Under the pieces are notes generated by a model. That model was not told where the DNA came from and ran no database searches. It saw nothing but the letters and a program-made list of their open reading frames with translations. From Mycobacterium triplex (GTDB taxonomy: Bacteria; Actinomycetota; Actinomycetes; Mycobacteriales; Mycobacteriaceae), in contig NZ_HG964447.1 in assembly GCF_000689255.1 (NCBI RefSeq), forward strand, positions 372,001 to 436,000: a stretch of DNA of 64,000 bases, read 5' to 3'. Position 1 is the first letter of the stretch, and each line of letters opens with the position of its first letter. Below, in pieces: positions 62,628-64,000 of the stretch. Made by a program: the position numbers and the translations under genes.

Positions 62628-62644
62628 TGTCAATCTTCGCCGCA
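62628..62644 (-). repeat. 17-bp border motif, copy 3
   Basis: On the minus strand it reads TGCGGCGAAGATTGACA. It faces copy 4 at 63928-63944, so the 1,317-bp segment from 62628 to 63944 begins with TGTCAATCTTCG and ends with GAAGATTGACA, like terminal inverted repeats. Confidence 0.6.
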
Positions 62645-62652
62645 TCTCGACA

Positions 62653-62676
62653 CTTCTTCTTCTTCTTCTTCTTCTT
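62653..62676 (+). repeat. (CTT)8 microsatellite
   Basis: Eight exact CTT units, 9 bp after border copy 3 and about 80 bp before the next start codon. Simple triplet runs are rare in such GC-rich DNA and prone to length change. Confidence 0.8.
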
Positions 62677-62758
62677 GTCTGTCGGTGGGCGACGGTAGTG
62701 TCACTGGTGTTGGGGCAAGCCATTGGGGCGGGCTCACTTGTTTCGGAAGGGGAACATC

Positions 62759-63001
62759 ATGGCGGTTTATGGCGACGGTGAATGCTTGGCTGGGCCGGAC
62801 GGCTGCGAGGGCGAGGTCTTCGCGCGCTCGACGCTCTCTGGGAGTGGGGATGCCTATTACCGGTGCGATCACCACTATGAGGCGTATGCCGTCCGGCTTC
62901 AGCCGGTGATGGATGACATTAACCGGCGATATCCGGCGATGGCGCCGGCTGATTGGGACCCCTATTACGCGGGTGAGGCCTGGGACGAGGACGGCTGGTA
63001 A
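62759..63001 (+). CDS. Small acidic Cys-containing hypothetical protein
   Basis: 80 residues, acidic and rich in Tyr, Asp and Gly. ATG 62759 follows GGAAGGGG. Three cysteines and a His pair (CLAGPDGCEGEVF, YYRCDHHYEAY) look like a small metal-binding knot. Such short proteins are common on actinobacterial plasmids and phages; I recognise no named family. It lies inside the segment bracketed by border copies 3 and 4. Confidence 0.65.
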   Translation: MAVYGDGECLAGPDGCEGEVFARSTLSGSGDAYYRCDHHYEAYAVRLQPVMDDINRRYPAMAPADWDPYYAGEAWDEDGW

Positions 63002-63133
63002 GCCGTGGTGGTTCCGAAATAGTTGCTGCGCGTTTTGGTTTCGTCGTATGGGTGTCGGTGTTCGGCGGTAAAATCGCAGTTGTGGGGCTGGTCATTCGGA
63101 CTGGTCCACGATTCCCAGGGAAAGGGGAAAGCA

Positions 63134-63790
63134 GTGACTGCTGTCGTTGAGGGTTCGGTAGCCGCGGTGTCGCGGTCGGTCGCGGAGGCGTTGGCGGCCG
63201 GCGTCGAGTCGGGCGCGGTGGTGTTCGCGCCGCTAGTCGATGGACCGGTGCCAGGGTGGTTGGTAATCGAGGACTCCGCGGTGGGTGACGCGGAGCGCCA
63301 GTGTGCGGTCGTACGGCTCGACGGTTGCGCGGTGGTGGTGGTCGGCGCGGTGTCGGAGGTTCAGGTGTCCGGTGATCCGGTGCCGGCGGAGGAAGAGATG
63401 CCGGCGTGGGCCTCGGCGCTCGCCGGCGCGTTCTGGGCAGCTCGGCGGGCTCGAGGGGAGGCGCAGGCGGCACGCTTGGCGCTCACCGAGCATCAGGCGC
63501 GGCTGGAGCGCATCGTCGACGCAGCGCACGAGTACGCGAACGATAACGACCTGTGCGAACGGTTTGACCGGTTCATGCTGTCTCAGGGCTTGCGGCCGCG
63601 GTTGCGGGAGTGGGTGTGTGAGGTGGACGCAACCATCCGGCTTCGCATCCCTGTGTCGTCCCACAGCGCCGACGCGGCTGCGGGAGAGGTGACCGATCAG
63701 ATGGCGCAGCAAGCGATCGCGGAGCTGCGCGGTCCGCTGTTGGCAAACGCGATCCAGGAGCACGACGTAGTGGACGTCGAGGAGAGCTAG
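63134..63790 (+). CDS. Hypothetical protein
   Basis: 218 residues. GTG 63134 (VTAVVEG) has AAAGGGGA upstream and is preferred to the earlier in-frame start at 63023, whose extra part has no protein character. The N-terminal half is hydrophobic beta-rich (GAVVFAPLVDGPVPGWLVI), followed by a helical, coiled-coil-like stretch (RARGEAQAARLALTEHQARLERIVDAAHEYAND) and an acidic end. No family is recognised. It follows the 80-aa gene by 133 bp and may share its mobile segment. Confidence 0.6.
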   Translation: MTAVVEGSVAAVSRSVAEALAAGVESGAVVFAPLVDGPVPGWLVIEDSAVGDAERQCAVVRLDGCAVVVVGAVSEVQVSGDPVPAEEEMPAWASALAGAFWAARRARGEAQAARLALTEHQARLERIVDAAHEYANDNDLCERFDRFMLSQGLRPRLREWVCEVDATIRLRIPVSSHSADAAAGEVTDQMAQQAIAELRGPLLANAIQEHDVVDVEES

Positions 63791-63800
63791 CGCCCTGTCG

Positions 63801-63840
63801 GATAGTGGTGGCCGGCCCGTGACACGGTCGGCCACCACTA
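63801..63840. terminator. Hairpin with 13-bp perfect arms, candidate terminator
   Basis: ATAGTGGTGGCCG (63801-63813) pairs with CGGCCACCACTAT (63828-63840) around a 14-nt loop, 10 bp after the stop of the preceding gene. No T-run follows, as is usual for mycobacterial intrinsic terminators. Confidence 0.6.
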
Positions 63841-63927
63841 TGCGTCGACCGTGTCAGCCTCCACCCGGCACAGGGGTGGGGTGTGGTCGAAACAGGTTCG
63901 CAGCACCCACTTTTCTTGTTGTCGATA

Positions 63928-63944
63928 TGCAGTGAAGATTGACA
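63928..63944 (+). repeat. 17-bp border motif, copy 4
   Basis: TGCAGTGAAGATTGACA, one mismatch from copy 1. A palindrome-like TGTTGTT-T-AACAACA lies 10 bp further on. Confidence 0.6.
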
Positions 63945-64000
63945 ACGTGGCCAGTGTTGTTTAACAACAGGTCGCGCAGGCATGCCGAGCGGTAATTGCT

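Larger units (their letters stand above)
62437..62758. other. Intergenic region with nested inverted repeats
   Basis: 322 bp without a gene. It holds two oppositely oriented copies of the 17-bp border motif, an inner 8-bp inverted repeat, a (CTT)8 run and the promoter of the 80-aa gene that follows. Confidence 0.5.
63791..64000. other. Right end of the window, non-coding
   Basis: 210 bp with a long hairpin (63801-63840), border motif copy 4 (63928-63944) and a 15-bp inverted repeat TGTTGTT-T-AACAACA (63955-63969). No gene is seen before the window ends. Confidence 0.55.

Noticed and set aside
62653..62676. CTT run considered as part of a CRISPR-like array
   Set aside because: It is a simple triplet repeat without spacers; no direct repeats of CRISPR type occur in the window.

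Overview
The window is high-GC, densely packed DNA from an actinobacterium, almost certainly a mycobacterium (Mycolicibacterium-like). It carries a complete yrbE/mce operon with mce-associated proteins, a DUF732 secreted protein, a mycobacterial-type 7Fe ferredoxin, and many GTG starts with 4-nt ATGA/GTGA overlaps.

Positions 1-17,200 form a benzoate/benzoyl-CoA 'box' (aerobic epoxidation) cluster: boxC, boxB, a separate ferredoxin-NADP reductase and ferredoxin in place of the fused BoxA, a 3-hydroxyacyl-CoA dehydrogenase, boxD and a benzoate-CoA ligase. It is joined to a feruloyl-CoA-synthase-like ligase, a thiolase, two crotonases and a PaaX-type regulator. A reasonable reading is that phenylpropenoid side chains are shortened to aryl-CoA, which then enters the box route.

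Positions 17,600-31,900 hold a leftward mce importer operon (yrbEA, yrbEB, mceA-F, two mce-associated proteins, a CAP-domain protein), followed by an FAD aromatic monooxygenase and a DUF732 protein. Positions 32,100-44,700 are a second catabolic module: an epoxide-hydrolase-like enzyme, an MhpA-like hydroxylase, an extradiol dioxygenase, an FAH-family hydrolase, a SnoaL-like protein, a cupin, an amidohydrolase, an acetoacetyl-CoA-synthetase-like ligase and a P450. A GntR/FCD regulator sits in the middle. Copies of a CTGNATNCAG-type operator lie at nearly every promoter of this module and upstream of the mce operon, so importer and catabolic genes look like one regulon.

From 45,400 to the end the DNA is accessory. 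A Wadjet (jetABCD) anti-plasmid operon is broken by at least four single-base frame changes in jetA, jetB and jetC, while jetD is intact. Next come a decayed small gene, an intact Fic toxin with a tiny antitoxin (57 aa) carrying the Fic-inhibitory motif, and a remnant of a DUF3732 ATPase. A leftward eight-gene block follows, in transcription order: sigma-like protein, DNA-binding-like protein, ImmA/IrrE metallopeptidase, a 65-aa two-repeat protein, Cap5 (HNH-SAVED), CD-NTase, a stand-alone E2-like protein, and a DUF4917/SIR2-like protein. This is a short type II CBASS with an unusual regulatory front end. Four copies of a 17-bp motif, TGC(A/G)(A/G)(C/T)GAAGATT(G/A)ACA, bracket the CBASS block and a 1.3-kb segment at the right end, and look like borders of mobile DNA.

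The strongest leads are the regulated CBASS block, the GntR operator family, the frame-broken Wadjet set and the border motif. No RNA genes, CRISPR arrays or transposase/integrase genes were recognised.
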